Below, piece after piece: positions 1 through 6,898 of a stretch of 9,484 bases of DNA (position 1 is the first letter of the stretch; every line of letters starts with the position of its first letter). Location: assembly GCA_021819535.1 (NCBI GenBank), contig JAKAQU010000092.1, positions 1-9,484 of the forward strand, in the 5' to 3' direction. The notes beneath the pieces were generated by a model. It did not search any database. It was given only the letters and a program-made list of their open reading frames with translations, and was not told the origin of the DNA. The DNA is from Pseudomonadota bacterium. GTDB taxonomy: Bacteria; Pseudomonadota; Alphaproteobacteria; Acetobacterales; Acetobacteraceae. Position numbers and translations under genes: made by a program.

Positions 1-1
1 C

Positions 2-1171
2 GGCTGGACGCTCTATCCGCCGCTCTCGAATGCGATGTACGAGCCCGGGCCGGGGATGGATTTCACCCTGTTCGCGCTGCACCTCGCCGGCATCTCCTCC
101 CTTCTCGGTGCCATCAACTTCATCACCACCATTTTCAACATGCGCGCCCCCGGCATGACGCTGCACAAGATGCCGCTCTTCGTCTGGGGCATGCTGGTGA
201 CGGCGTTCCTGCTGCTGCTGTCGATCCCGGTGCTCGCCGGCGCGATCACCATGCTGATCACCGATCGTAATTTCGGCACCACCTTCTTCGACCCCCAGGG
301 CGGCGGCGATCCGGTGCTGTTCCAGCATCTGTTCTGGTTCTTCGGCCACCCCGAAGTCTATATCATGATCCTGCCGGCCTTCGGGATCATCAGCCACATC
401 GTCTCGACCTTCAGCCATAAGCCGGTCTTCGGCTATCTCGGCATGGCCTATGCGATGGTGGCGATCGGTGTCGTCGGCTTCGTGGTCTGGGCGCATCACA
501 TGTTCGTCTCCGGCATGGACGTCGATACCCGCGCCTATTTCATGGCCGCGACCCTGGTCATCGCGGTGCCGACGGGGGTGAAAATCTTCTCCTGGATCGC
601 GACCATGTGGGGCGGCGCGATCGAGATGACGGTGCCGATGCTGTGGGCGGTCGGCTTCATCTTCGTCTTCACCATCGGCGGCGTCACCGGCGTCGTTTTG
701 GCCAATGCCGGCATCGACCAGATCGTGCACAACACCTACTACGTCATCGCGCATTTCCATTACGTGCTGTCGCTCGGCGCGGTCTTCGGCATCTTCGCCG
801 GCATCTACTACTGGATCGGCAAGATGACCGGGCGGCCCTTCCCGGAATTCTGGGCGCGGGTGCATTTCTGGATGTTCTTCGTCGGCGTCAACCTCACTTT
901 CTTCCCGATGCATTTCCTCGGCCTCGCCGGGATGCCGCGGCGCTATCCCGATTACCCGGAGGCGTTCGCCGGCTGGAACTATGTCTCCTCGATCGGCGCC
1001 TATATCGCCGGGGCATCGGCGCTGGTGTTCTTCTACGTCATGTTCCGCACCTTCACCTCGAAGGAACGCCTCGGCGATAATTACTGGGGCGAGGGTGCGA
1101 CGACGCTGGAATGGACGGTAAGTTCGCCGCCTCCGTTCCATACCTACGAGGAACTGCCGCAGATCCGCTGA
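2..1171 (+). CDS. ctaD: Cytochrome c oxidase subunit I (aa3 type), 5'-truncated by window edge
   Basis: Catalytic subunit of the respiratory aa3 oxidase, an inner-membrane proton pump that reduces oxygen with electrons from cytochrome c. The frame is open from base 2 and begins GWTLYPPLS, a conserved subunit I motif, so the N-terminal part lies outside the window. About 389 residues remain; full family members have roughly 530-550. Visible motifs: GHPEVY near base 343 (CuB histidine, the glutamate that marks A1-type oxidases, and the tyrosine that crosslinks to histidine), WAHHMF near 490 (the two other CuB histidines), PTGVKIF near 570 (K-channel lysine), and AHFHYV near 750 (ligands of hemes a3 and a). 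The C-terminus appears complete, with several hydrophobic helices. The stop lies 13 bases before ctaB. The first visible ATG at 35 is internal and not the start. The D-channel residues cannot be checked here. Confidence 0.97.
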   Translation, partial: GWTLYPPLSNAMYEPGPGMDFTLFALHLAGISSLLGAINFITTIFNMRAPGMTLHKMPLFVWGMLVTAFLLLLSIPVLAGAITMLITDRNFGTTFFDPQGGGDPVLFQHLFWFFGHPEVYIMILPAFGIISHIVSTFSHKPVFGYLGMAYAMVAIGVVGFVVWAHHMFVSGMDVDTRAYFMAATLVIAVPTGVKIFSWIATMWGGAIEMTVPMLWAVGFIFVFTIGGVTGVVLANAGIDQIVHNTYYVIAHFHYVLSLGAVFGIFAGIYYWIGKMTGRPFPEFWARVHFWMFFVGVNLTFFPMHFLGLAGMPRRYPDYPEAFAGWNYVSSIGAYIAGASALVFFYVMFRTFTSKERLGDNYWGEGATTLEWTVSSPPPFHTYEELPQIR

Positions 1172-1184
1172 GAGCAGGCGAGGG

Positions 1185-2135
1185 ATGAGCGACACGGTCT
1201 GGATCGAGGCTGCCGGCAGGGGAGGGATCTCCCCACCGGCGGTGGCCTCGGTCGCCACCGCGGGCGATTGGCTGGCGCTTCTCAAGCCGCGGGTGATGAC
1301 GCTGGTCGTCTTCACCGGGCTTGTCGGGTTGCTGGTGGCGCCGGGGCGGCTTCATCCGGTGCTGGCGCTCACCGCCATTCTCTGCATCGCGGTCGGTGCC
1401 GGGGCGGCTGGCGCGATCAATATGTGGTACGACCGCGACATCGACGCGGTGATGCGGCGCACGGCGCGGCGGCCGATCCCGGATGGGCGGATCGCGCCGG
1501 CGGATGCGCTCGGTTTCGGGATCGCGCTCGCCGTCGCCTCCGTTCTGGTCATGGGGCTTGCGACCAATATCGCCGCCGGCCTCGCCCTTGCCGCCTCGAT
1601 CGCGTTTTATGTGTTCGTCTATACGATGTGGCTGAAGCGGCGCACACCGCAGAATATCGTCATCGGCGGGGCTGCCGGCGCCTTTCCGCCGCTGATCGGC
1701 TGGGTCGCGGTGACCGGCCATGTCGCACTGACGCCGCTCGTCCTCTTCGCCATCATCTTCTTCTGGACGCCGCCGCATTTCTGGTCGCTCGCACTCTATG
1801 CCCATGGCGATTACGCCCGCGCCGGGGTGCCGATGCTGCCGGTGGCGGCGGGGGCGCGGGCGACGCGGCGCCAGATCATGCTCTACACCCTGTTCCTGGT
1901 GCCGCTCACGCTGCTCCCGTGGGCGCTCGGCGAGGCGGGCCGGATTTATGGTTTCGCGGCCTTGGGGCTCGGGCTCGGATTTCTGGTCAGCGCCTGGCGG
2001 GTATGGCGCGACGCACAGGACGAAGCCGGGCGCAGCCTGACCAAGGATGCGCCGGCGCGGGCCGCCTTCCGCTATTCCATTCTCTATCTTTTCGTGCTGT
2101 TCGCGGCGTTCGCCGTCGATCGGCTGGCGGGATGA
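1185..2135 (+). CDS. ctaB: Protoheme IX farnesyltransferase (heme O synthase)
   Basis: Integral membrane prenyltransferase of the UbiA superfamily. It transfers a farnesyl group from farnesyl diphosphate to heme b to give heme O, the precursor of heme A needed by CtaD. The 316-residue length suits the family. Motifs: KPRVM near residue 36, the first aspartate-rich prenyl-diphosphate site NMWYDRDID (residues 79-87) followed by MRRTARRPIP, YTMWLKRRTPQN, and FFWTPPHFWSLAL with its conserved histidine. Hydrophobic stretches fit 8-9 transmembrane helices. The ATG follows a purine-rich GGCGAGGG a few bases upstream and lies 13 bases after the ctaD stop. The stop abuts the next small gene directly. 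Family assignment is secure. Which heme A synthase (CtaA) works with it cannot be told from the window. Confidence 0.96.
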   Translation: MSDTVWIEAAGRGGISPPAVASVATAGDWLALLKPRVMTLVVFTGLVGLLVAPGRLHPVLALTAILCIAVGAGAAGAINMWYDRDIDAVMRRTARRPIPDGRIAPADALGFGIALAVASVLVMGLATNIAAGLALAASIAFYVFVYTMWLKRRTPQNIVIGGAAGAFPPLIGWVAVTGHVALTPLVLFAIIFFWTPPHFWSLALYAHGDYARAGVPMLPVAAGARATRRQIMLYTLFLVPLTLLPWALGEAGRIYGFAALGLGLGFLVSAWRVWRDAQDEAGRSLTKDAPARAAFRYSILYLFVLFAAFAVDRLAG

Positions 2136-2288
2136 ATGGTGGCGGACATCTCACCCCCGGTGCCGCCGATCAAGCGCGCCGATCTGGAGCGTCGGCGGCG
2201 AGGGCGCAACTGGGCGCTGTTCGTGGTATTGTTCGCGCTCGCCGGCTTGTTCTACGCCATCACCATCGCCAAAATGACCCGCCATTGA
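2136..2288 (+). CDS. coxF: Small CoxF-like single-span membrane protein
   Basis: A 50-residue frame starts with ATG on the base after the ctaB stop (TGA then ATG) and ends in TGA. The N-terminal half is polar, with prolines and a basic cluster of arginines at residues 19-24. It is followed by one hydrophobic segment (about residues 26-44) ending in LFYAITIAKM. This layout (a basic N-terminus, one helix and an FYxITIxKM-like end) and the place directly after ctaB match the small CoxF-type proteins of alphaproteobacterial oxidase operons. Its role there is poorly defined; assistance with oxidase assembly is inferred from context. The positive-inside rule puts the N-terminus in the cytoplasm. 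It is short enough to be missed by automatic calling. The symbol rests on position and pattern rather than on an alignment. Confidence 0.8.
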   Translation: MVADISPPVPPIKRADLERRRRGRNWALFVVLFALAGLFYAITIAKMTRH

Positions 2289-2353
2289 CCGAACCCCAAG
2301 CCGGACCCACGCCCCGGCGACAAAGAGAAGACGGACGAGACCATGAGCACTGA
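2285..2353 (+). pseudogene. Possible 5' remnant of ctaG (Cox11), very short
   Basis: A TTG codon overlaps the coxF-like stop by four bases (TTGA). From it a 22-residue frame reads LTEPQAGPTPRRQRED and on, ending in TGA just inside ctaE. In many alphaproteobacteria ctaG (the copper chaperone for CuB) begins here, between coxF and ctaE, with a short polar leader ending in a basic RR/NRR stretch before its single membrane helix. The leader-like start and the four-base overlap are consistent with the first codons of ctaG surviving a deletion. The same bases also carry the purine-rich stretch that serves ctaE translation, so this may be an ordinary spacer that happens to stay open. Treat as a hypothesis. 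Confidence 0.25.
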
Positions 2354-3194
2354 CACCCATGCCGCGGCGCTTCCCGCCGGAACCTCTGGCCTGAAGCAGC
2401 CTTACCATTTGGTCGATCCCAGCCCGTGGCCGATCATCGGCGCCCTCGCCGGCGGCCTTACCGTGCTCGGTATCGTCTTCGAGGCCCATTATCATAGCTG
2501 GACGCTCCTTCTGCTCGGCCTGCTCGGCGTGCTCGGCGTGATGTTCTTCTGGTGGCGCGACGTTCTCAAGGAAAGCCATACGCCGGGGATGCATACCCCG
2601 GTGGTGCGGCTCGGCCTCCGCTATGGCATGATGTTCTTCATCACCAGCGAGGTGATGTTTTTCGTCGCCTTCTTCTGGGCCTTCTTCAATTTCGCGCTCT
2701 TCCCCGAGCATGTCGCCGGGGCCAAGGAAATGGTCTGGCCGCCGGAGGGCATCCACACCTTCGCCCCGTTCCATATTCCTTTCCTCAACACGATGATCCT
2801 GCTGCTCTCGGGCACCACCGTCACCTGGGCGCATCACAGCCTGTTGGAGAACGACCGCAAGGGGCTGGTGATGGGGCTTTTGCTCACCGTGCTGCTCGGC
2901 CTCAGCTTCACCGGGTTCCAGGCGCTCGAATATTCGCACGCGCCGTTTCATTTCGGCGGCACCATCTACCCTTCGGTCTTTTTCCTCGCGACCGGGTTTC
3001 ACGGGTTTCACGTCATCGTCGGGACGCTGTTCCTGATCGTCTGCTTCCTCCGCGCCTCCGGCGGCGAGTTCACGCCGGAGCGCCATTTCGGCTTCGAGGC
3101 GGCGGCGTGGTACTGGCATTTCGTCGATGTCGTCTGGCTGTTCCTGTTCGTCTGCATCTATTGGTGGGGGGCGTCGCCCATTTCCGCCGGCTGA
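2343..3194 (+). CDS. ctaE: Cytochrome c oxidase subunit III
   Basis: Non-catalytic core subunit of the aa3 oxidase. It stabilises subunit I and supports proton uptake in the inner membrane. The 283-residue protein shows the usual seven-helix pattern. Family landmarks: KQPYHLVDPSPWP at the N-terminus, FFWWRDVLKE, LRYGMMFFITSEVMFFVAFFWAFF containing the conserved helix III glutamate, PFLNTMILLLSGTTVTWAHH, FTGFQALEY, ATGFHGFHVIVGT, and the C-terminal AAAWYWHFVDVVWLFLF with its WYWHFVDVVW signature. The ATG at 2343 gives the expected N-terminus; the upstream AGAGAAG and GACGAGA stretches are only weak ribosome-binding matches. It lies 54 bases after the coxF-like gene, the largest gap in the operon and the place where ctaG would be expected. 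Confidence 0.97.
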   Translation: MSTDTHAAALPAGTSGLKQPYHLVDPSPWPIIGALAGGLTVLGIVFEAHYHSWTLLLLGLLGVLGVMFFWWRDVLKESHTPGMHTPVVRLGLRYGMMFFITSEVMFFVAFFWAFFNFALFPEHVAGAKEMVWPPEGIHTFAPFHIPFLNTMILLLSGTTVTWAHHSLLENDRKGLVMGLLLTVLLGLSFTGFQALEYSHAPFHFGGTIYPSVFFLATGFHGFHVIVGTLFLIVCFLRASGGEFTPERHFGFEAAAWYWHFVDVVWLFLFVCIYWWGASPISAG

Positions 3195-3209
3195 TCGCCG
3201 GGTGACGGG

Positions 3210-3578
3210 ATGGATCACCCTCCGAAAGCAGCGATCTCGCTGCTTTGGGCGGCGCTTCGGGGGCGGTGTCCGCGCTGCGGCAAAGGGGCGGTGTTTTCGG
3301 GTCTGTTGACCGTGCGGCCCATCTGCCCGGTCTGCGGCCTCGATCTTTCCGCCCATGACGCTGGCGACGGGCCGGCGGTCGCCGTGATTTTCGTGCTCGG
3401 CACCTTGATCATGATCCTCGCCTTCTGGGTCGAATTCACCTTTTCGCCACCGCTCTGGGTGCATGCGGTGCTGTGGCCGGTGGTGACGGTGCCGCTCGCG
3501 ATCGCGATGATGCGCCCGCTCAAGGCCGGGCTGATCGCGCTCCAATACCGCTATCGCCGCACCGAGATGGGGCAGTGA
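3210..3578 (+). CDS. DUF983 family zinc-ribbon membrane protein
   Basis: A 122-residue protein of the DUF983 family, common next to oxidase genes in alphaproteobacteria and of unproven function. The N-terminal part holds two CxxC pairs, CPRCGKG (C20, C23) and CPVCGLD (C39, C42), which look like a small zinc ribbon or a metal or thiol site. The family's HDAGDGPA motif follows, then two hydrophobic segments (about residues 55-73 and 80-99) and a basic tail. It starts 15 bases after ctaE with a weak GGGTGACGGG upstream. Its end overlaps the SURF1 start by four bases, implying coupled translation. A role in oxidase assembly or metal handling is inferred only from the neighbours. Confidence 0.9.
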   Translation: MDHPPKAAISLLWAALRGRCPRCGKGAVFSGLLTVRPICPVCGLDLSAHDAGDGPAVAVIFVLGTLIMILAFWVEFTFSPPLWVHAVLWPVVTVPLAIAMMRPLKAGLIALQYRYRRTEMGQ

Positions 3579-4291
3579 GCGCGCCATCCGAGGCCCGGCG
3601 CCAAGGTCTTTGGATCCCGACGGCGAGTGCGGCGCTGATGTTGGCCGTCCTCCTTGCGCTCGGCTTCTGGCAGGTGCGGCGGCTGGCCTGGAAAGAGGGG
3701 ATTTTGGCCGAGATCGCCGCCGCCGAGGCGGCGCCGCCGGTCGCCTTGCCGGCCTCGCCGGCGCCGTTCGAGATCGTGGTCGCAACCGGGCGCTATCTCC
3801 CGGTGGTCGCGCTCTATGGCGCCGAGGTGCGCGATACCCCGCGTGGTCCGATGATGGGGGGGCAATTGCTGCAGGTGCTGGTCCCCGAGACGGCGCTGCC
3901 GAAGGAGGGGCCGCCGATCCTGGTCGACCGCGGCTGGGTGCCGGAGGGCGCGCTCGCCGCGTTCGCCGAGGCCGCACCCAAGGTGCGCATAACCGGCTTC
4001 GTTCACCCCGCCGAACGCCCCGGCTGGTTCACACCGCATGACGACCCGGCGCGGGTTCGCTTTTATACGCTCGATCCGGCGCGGATCGGCGCGGCGCTCG
4101 GGCTCAAGACGGTCGCCCCCTTCACGCTGATGGCGATGGGGCCGCCCGCGCCGGGCGGCGTTCCCGCCCCGGCCGAGCATCTGCCGCGTCCGCCCAACAA
4201 CCATCTTTCCTATGCGGCGACCTGGTTCGGTTTGGCAGTCGTGCTGGTGGTGATCTATGGCATCTGGCTCGGGAGGCAGTGGCGGCGATGA
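3575..4291 (+). CDS. SURF1 family cytochrome c oxidase assembly protein
   Basis: Assembly factor for aa3 oxidase. Bacterial Surf1 proteins bind heme A and help deliver it to subunit I. The start chosen is GTG at 3575, which overlaps the DUF983 stop (GTGA) and gives 238 residues, normal for the family. Longer readings would run into DUF983. Features: a first membrane helix at about 12-31 followed at once by the hallmark LGFWQVRRLAWK, the periplasmic domain with ILVDRGWVP (115-123), and a C-terminal helix introduced by NNHLSYAATWF (from 208) and ending in a short basic tail. The two-helix layout with a large periplasmic loop is the family pattern. It overlaps the following peptidase gene by four bases (ATGA). 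Confidence 0.94.
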   Translation: MSAPSEARRQGLWIPTASAALMLAVLLALGFWQVRRLAWKEGILAEIAAAEAAPPVALPASPAPFEIVVATGRYLPVVALYGAEVRDTPRGPMMGGQLLQVLVPETALPKEGPPILVDRGWVPEGALAAFAEAAPKVRITGFVHPAERPGWFTPHDDPARVRFYTLDPARIGAALGLKTVAPFTLMAMGPPAPGGVPAPAEHLPRPPNNHLSYAATWFGLAVVLVVIYGIWLGRQWRR

Positions 4292-5775
4292 ATGACGCCT
4301 ATGTCCGCTTGCGTGCGCGCTTCGCCCGTCTCGCGACGGTCGAGGAAGCGGCGGCGATACTGCATTGGGATGCCGCCGCCATGATGCCGCCGGGGGGTGG
4401 GGCCGCGCGTGGCGACCAGCTCGCGGCACTGGCCGGGATCACGCATGAGTGGCTCGTCGCCCCCGACCTGGCCGAGTGGTTGGACGCCGCCGATCCGGGC
4501 GATGATCCCTGGGAGATCGCCAATCTCGCCCTGATGCGTGATCGCCGCAGCCGCGCCGCGGCACTCCCCGGCGCTCTCGTCGAGGCGCAGGCGCGGGCCA
4601 ATTCGGCGTGCGAGAAAATCTGGCGCGAGGCGCGGGCCGCAGCCGATTTCGCCCGCGTTCTGCCGGCTTTCGCCGAAGTCGTCCATCTCGCGCGGGAGGG
4701 CGCGTCAGCGCTGGGCGCGGCACTCGGCATCGATCCCTATGATGCGCTGATGGAGGGGTTTCAGCGCGGGGTGCGGGCGGCCGATGTCGCGCCGATTTTC
4801 GCTGCCTACGAGACGTTTCTCGCCGACGCCCTGCCGGTCATCGAAGCCCGCCAGATTGCGCCGCACTCGCCCGCGGGGCCGTTTCCCGAGGCGGCGCAGG
4901 AGGCGCTCTGCCGGCGTTTGGCGGCGCGCGCCGGGCTCGATTTCGCCCATGCCCGGCTCGATCGCTCGGCGCACCCGTTCTGCGGCGGCACGCCGACCGA
5001 TATCCGCATCACGACCCGCTATGACGAGAGCGATTTCGCGGAAAGCCTGATGGGGGTGATGCACGAGACCGGGCACGCGCTTTACGAACTCGGCCTGCCG
5101 CGCGCCATGGCCCGCCAGCCGGTCGGACAGGCGGCGGGGATGGCGGTGCATGAAAGCCAGTCCCTGATCATCGAGATGCAGGCTTGCCGCTCGGATGCGT
5201 TTTTGGCCTGGCTCGGCCCGGTTTTGCGGGAGAGCTTCGGCGGCGCGGCGGCGGTGTATGCGCCGGAGAATCTTGCCCGTCTCTGGCGGCGTGTCGCGCG
5301 CGGGCCCATTCGTGTCGATGCCGATGAAGTGACCTATCCCGCCCATGTCATCCTCCGCTTCCGGCTCGAGCAAGCGCTGATCGCGGGCGATCTCGCGCCG
5401 GCCGATCTGCCGGGCGCCTGGCGCGAGGGGATGGCGGCGCTGCTCGGTATCACGCCGCGCAACGACGCCGAGGGCTGCCTACAAGATATTCATTGGTACG
5501 ACGGCGCGTTCGGCTATTTCCCGAGCTATACGCTCGGCGCGATGGCGGCGGCGCAATTGATGGCGGCGGCGCGGCGGGGCGTCGCGGGGCTCGATCGGGC
5601 ACTCGGCGCGGGAGATTTCGCGCCACTCCTCGGCTGGCTGCGGGATGCGGTGCGTGGCCGGGGCAGCCTGCTCGGCTTCGATGATCTCCTCCTCGCCGCG
5701 ACCGGCAAGCGTCTCGATCCCGAGGATTTCATGGCCCATTTGCGCGCGCGCTATCTCGCGGGCGCGATCACCTGA
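4288..5775 (+). CDS. M32 family metallocarboxypeptidase (Taq type)
   Basis: Zinc-dependent carboxypeptidase of family M32, which removes C-terminal residues from peptides, probably in the cytoplasm since no signal peptide is seen. From ATG 4288 it has 495 residues, the usual size. The zinc site is clear: HETGH gives H259, E260 and H263, and E289 in HESQS is the third ligand at the expected distance of 30. Other family blocks are HPFCGGTPTDIRITTRYDE, DEVTYPAHVILRFRLE and DIHWYDGAFGYFPSYTLG near the C-terminus. ATG 4288 overlaps the SURF1 stop (ATGA) and lies 11 bases after GGGAGG (4271-4276). An in-frame GTG at 4279 is possible but sits only two bases from that site. It is apparently translated in line with the oxidase operon, although no link to the oxidase is known. 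Confidence 0.94.
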   Translation: MNDAYVRLRARFARLATVEEAAAILHWDAAAMMPPGGGAARGDQLAALAGITHEWLVAPDLAEWLDAADPGDDPWEIANLALMRDRRSRAAALPGALVEAQARANSACEKIWREARAAADFARVLPAFAEVVHLAREGASALGAALGIDPYDALMEGFQRGVRAADVAPIFAAYETFLADALPVIEARQIAPHSPAGPFPEAAQEALCRRLAARAGLDFAHARLDRSAHPFCGGTPTDIRITTRYDESDFAESLMGVMHETGHALYELGLPRAMARQPVGQAAGMAVHESQSLIIEMQACRSDAFLAWLGPVLRESFGGAAAVYAPENLARLWRRVARGPIRVDADEVTYPAHVILRFRLEQALIAGDLAPADLPGAWREGMAALLGITPRNDAEGCLQDIHWYDGAFGYFPSYTLGAMAAAQLMAAARRGVAGLDRALGAGDFAPLLGWLRDAVRGRGSLLGFDDLLLAATGKRLDPEDFMAHLRARYLAGAIT

Positions 5776-5782
5776 GCGGATT

Positions 5783-6772
5783 TCATCCCGGAAGGGTGCC
5801 GCCGAGTTCGTCCTCGATATGGATGCGGATGATCTCGTCGAAACTGGCCTCGGCGCGGAAGCCGAGGGCGAGGGCGCGCCGGGCATCGAAGCGGGTCGGC
5901 CAGCCGGCGACGATGGCGGCGATGGCGGGGTCGGGGGCGCGGCGGATCAGCCGCACCGCTTTCTCGCCGGCCACCCGGCCGAGGGCCGCGATCTGCTCGC
6001 CGACCGTCGCCGAAAGCCCGGGCATGGAGAGATTGCGCCGCGCGCCAAGGGGCGCGAGGTCGATGGTCGCGGCGTGGATCAGGAACGAGACCGCGGCGCG
6101 TGGGCTCGCATGCCAGTGGCGGACATCGTCCGAGACCGGGAGCACGGCCTCCATGCCGGCGAGCGGCTCGCGCAGGATGCCGGAGAAGAAGCCGGAGGCC
6201 GCTTTGTTCGGCTTGCCCGGGCGGATGCAGATGGTGGGAAGCCGGATGCCGATGCCATCGAAAATGCCGCGACGCGAATAATCGGCGAGCAGCAATTCGC
6301 CGATCGCCTTTTGCGTCCCGTAGCTGGTGAGCGGGGTCGTGAAGAATTCGTCCGGGATCGGGTCGGGGAACGGCGCGCCGAACACCGCGATCGAGGAGGT
6401 GAAGACGACGCGCGGCGCATAGGGCGCTTTTTGCCCCTCGGCCCGGATCGCCTCGAACAAGGCACGCGTGCCGTCGAGATTGACGCGGTAGCCTTTGTCG
6501 AAATCGGCCTCCGCCTCGCCCGAGACGATGGCGGCGAGATGAAAGATGAGATCGGGGCGCGTGGCGATCGCGGCTTCGGCAACGCCGGGTGCCGAGAGAT
6601 CGGCGGCCTCGGTGTCACATTGGCCGGCAAAGCCGGTGGGTGGCTCGGGGGCGATGATATCGGTGAGCGAAAGCCGCGCGATCTCGCGCCCGGCGAGCGT
6701 TTTTTCGCGCGCGAGGCGGGATGCGAGCTTGCGGCCGATCATGCCTCCGGCACCGGTGATCAGGATATGCAT
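5783..6772 (-). CDS. denD: D-erythronate dehydrogenase-like NAD-dependent epimerase/SDR
   Basis: Extended short-chain dehydrogenase of 329 residues. DenD oxidises D-erythronate at C2 to 2-oxo-D-erythronate with NAD, the first step of a four-carbon sugar acid pathway. Visible: TGAGGMIG nucleotide-binding loop (residues 6-13), FHLAAIVSGEAEADFD (78-92), VNLDGTRAL, TSSIAVFG (125-132) and the catalytic SYGTQK with Y151 and K155, then RLPTICIRPGKPNKAASGF (177-195), a stretch I regard as typical of the DenD group. The start at 6772 begins MHILITG and has GGAGGAAA upstream (6779-6786); an in-frame extension to 6835 would only add low-complexity sequence. It is convergent with the M32 gene, with 7 bases between stops. 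No partner genes (OtnC, OtnK/DenK or OtnI types) lie nearby, so the substrate is assigned from family resemblance alone. Confidence 0.88.
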   Translation of the reverse strand: MHILITGAGGMIGRKLASRLAREKTLAGREIARLSLTDIIAPEPPTGFAGQCDTEAADLSAPGVAEAAIATRPDLIFHLAAIVSGEAEADFDKGYRVNLDGTRALFEAIRAEGQKAPYAPRVVFTSSIAVFGAPFPDPIPDEFFTTPLTSYGTQKAIGELLLADYSRRGIFDGIGIRLPTICIRPGKPNKAASGFFSGILREPLAGMEAVLPVSDDVRHWHASPRAAVSFLIHAATIDLAPLGARRNLSMPGLSATVGEQIAALGRVAGEKAVRLIRRAPDPAIAAIVAGWPTRFDARRALALGFRAEASFDEIIRIHIEDELGGTLPG

Positions 6773-6778
6773 GGGATG

Positions 6779-6786
6779 TTTCCTCC
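6779..6786 (-). promoter_or_regulatory. Ribosome-binding site that fixes the denD start
   Basis: On the minus strand GGAGGAAA precedes the ATG at 6772; the GGAGG core is nine bases from it. This is one of the strongest Shine-Dalgarno matches in the window and favours the MHILITG start over the upstream in-frame ATG at 6835, which has no comparable site. Confidence 0.7.
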
Positions 6787-6805
6787 GCGCGGCATTGCCT
6801 CCGCC

Positions 6806-6835
6806 ATCACTGGCCGCAGACCTTGCCGGCGTCAA
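6806..6835 (-). promoter_or_regulatory. Candidate denD promoter (weak)
   Basis: Reading the minus strand, TTGACG (6835-6830) resembles a -35 box. After 18 bases AGTGAT (6811-6806) is a poor -10 box, with three of six bases matching. The transcript would start about 25-30 bases before the denD ATG, leaving room for the ribosome-binding site. Only the -35 match is good, so this is a suggestion. Confidence 0.25.
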
Positions 6836-6849
6836 TCCCCGCGCCCGGC

Positions 6850-6878
6850 TTCGCGCCGCCCCGCGCCGGCGCTATGAT
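6850..6878 (+). promoter_or_regulatory. Candidate acyl-CoA ligase promoter (weak)
   Basis: TATGAT (6873-6878) matches the -10 consensus in five of six bases in an otherwise very GC-rich stretch. Seventeen bases upstream, TTCGCG (6850-6855) is a poor -35 match. Start of transcription near 6885 would give a leader of about 20 bases that includes the ribosome-binding site before ATG 6907. The 134-base divergent gap holds no other clear signal, and I see no convincing operator palindrome in it. Confidence 0.25.
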
Positions 6879-6890
6879 GCGCGGCACTTG

Positions 6891-6898
6891 GGGAGGGA
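6891..6898 (+). promoter_or_regulatory. Ribosome-binding site that fixes the ligase start
   Basis: GGGAGGGA lies eight bases before ATG 6907. It supports the start MPASPFEGAKNTANYVPLSPL, which also matches the usual N-terminus of this ligase family. In-frame ATGs at 6823, 6874 and 6877 lack such a site, and the first would put the coding start across the putative denD promoter. Confidence 0.7.

Noticed and set aside
2994..3011. Short tandem repeat CGGGTTTCA in ctaE
   Set aside because: It encodes the GFHGFH part of a conserved subunit III motif (GFHG.HV), so protein constraint explains it.
2151..3977. Long open frame (about 600 codons) on the minus strand opposite ctaE, DUF983 and SURF1
   Set aside because: It is rich in Arg, Pro, Ala, Gly and Asp/Glu with no domain pattern, and lies opposite well-identified genes; such frames are common in GC-rich DNA.
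5645..6877. 410-codon open frame on the plus strand opposite denD
   Set aside because: It mirrors a clear NAD-binding enzyme on the other strand, has low-complexity charged composition and no recognisable motif.
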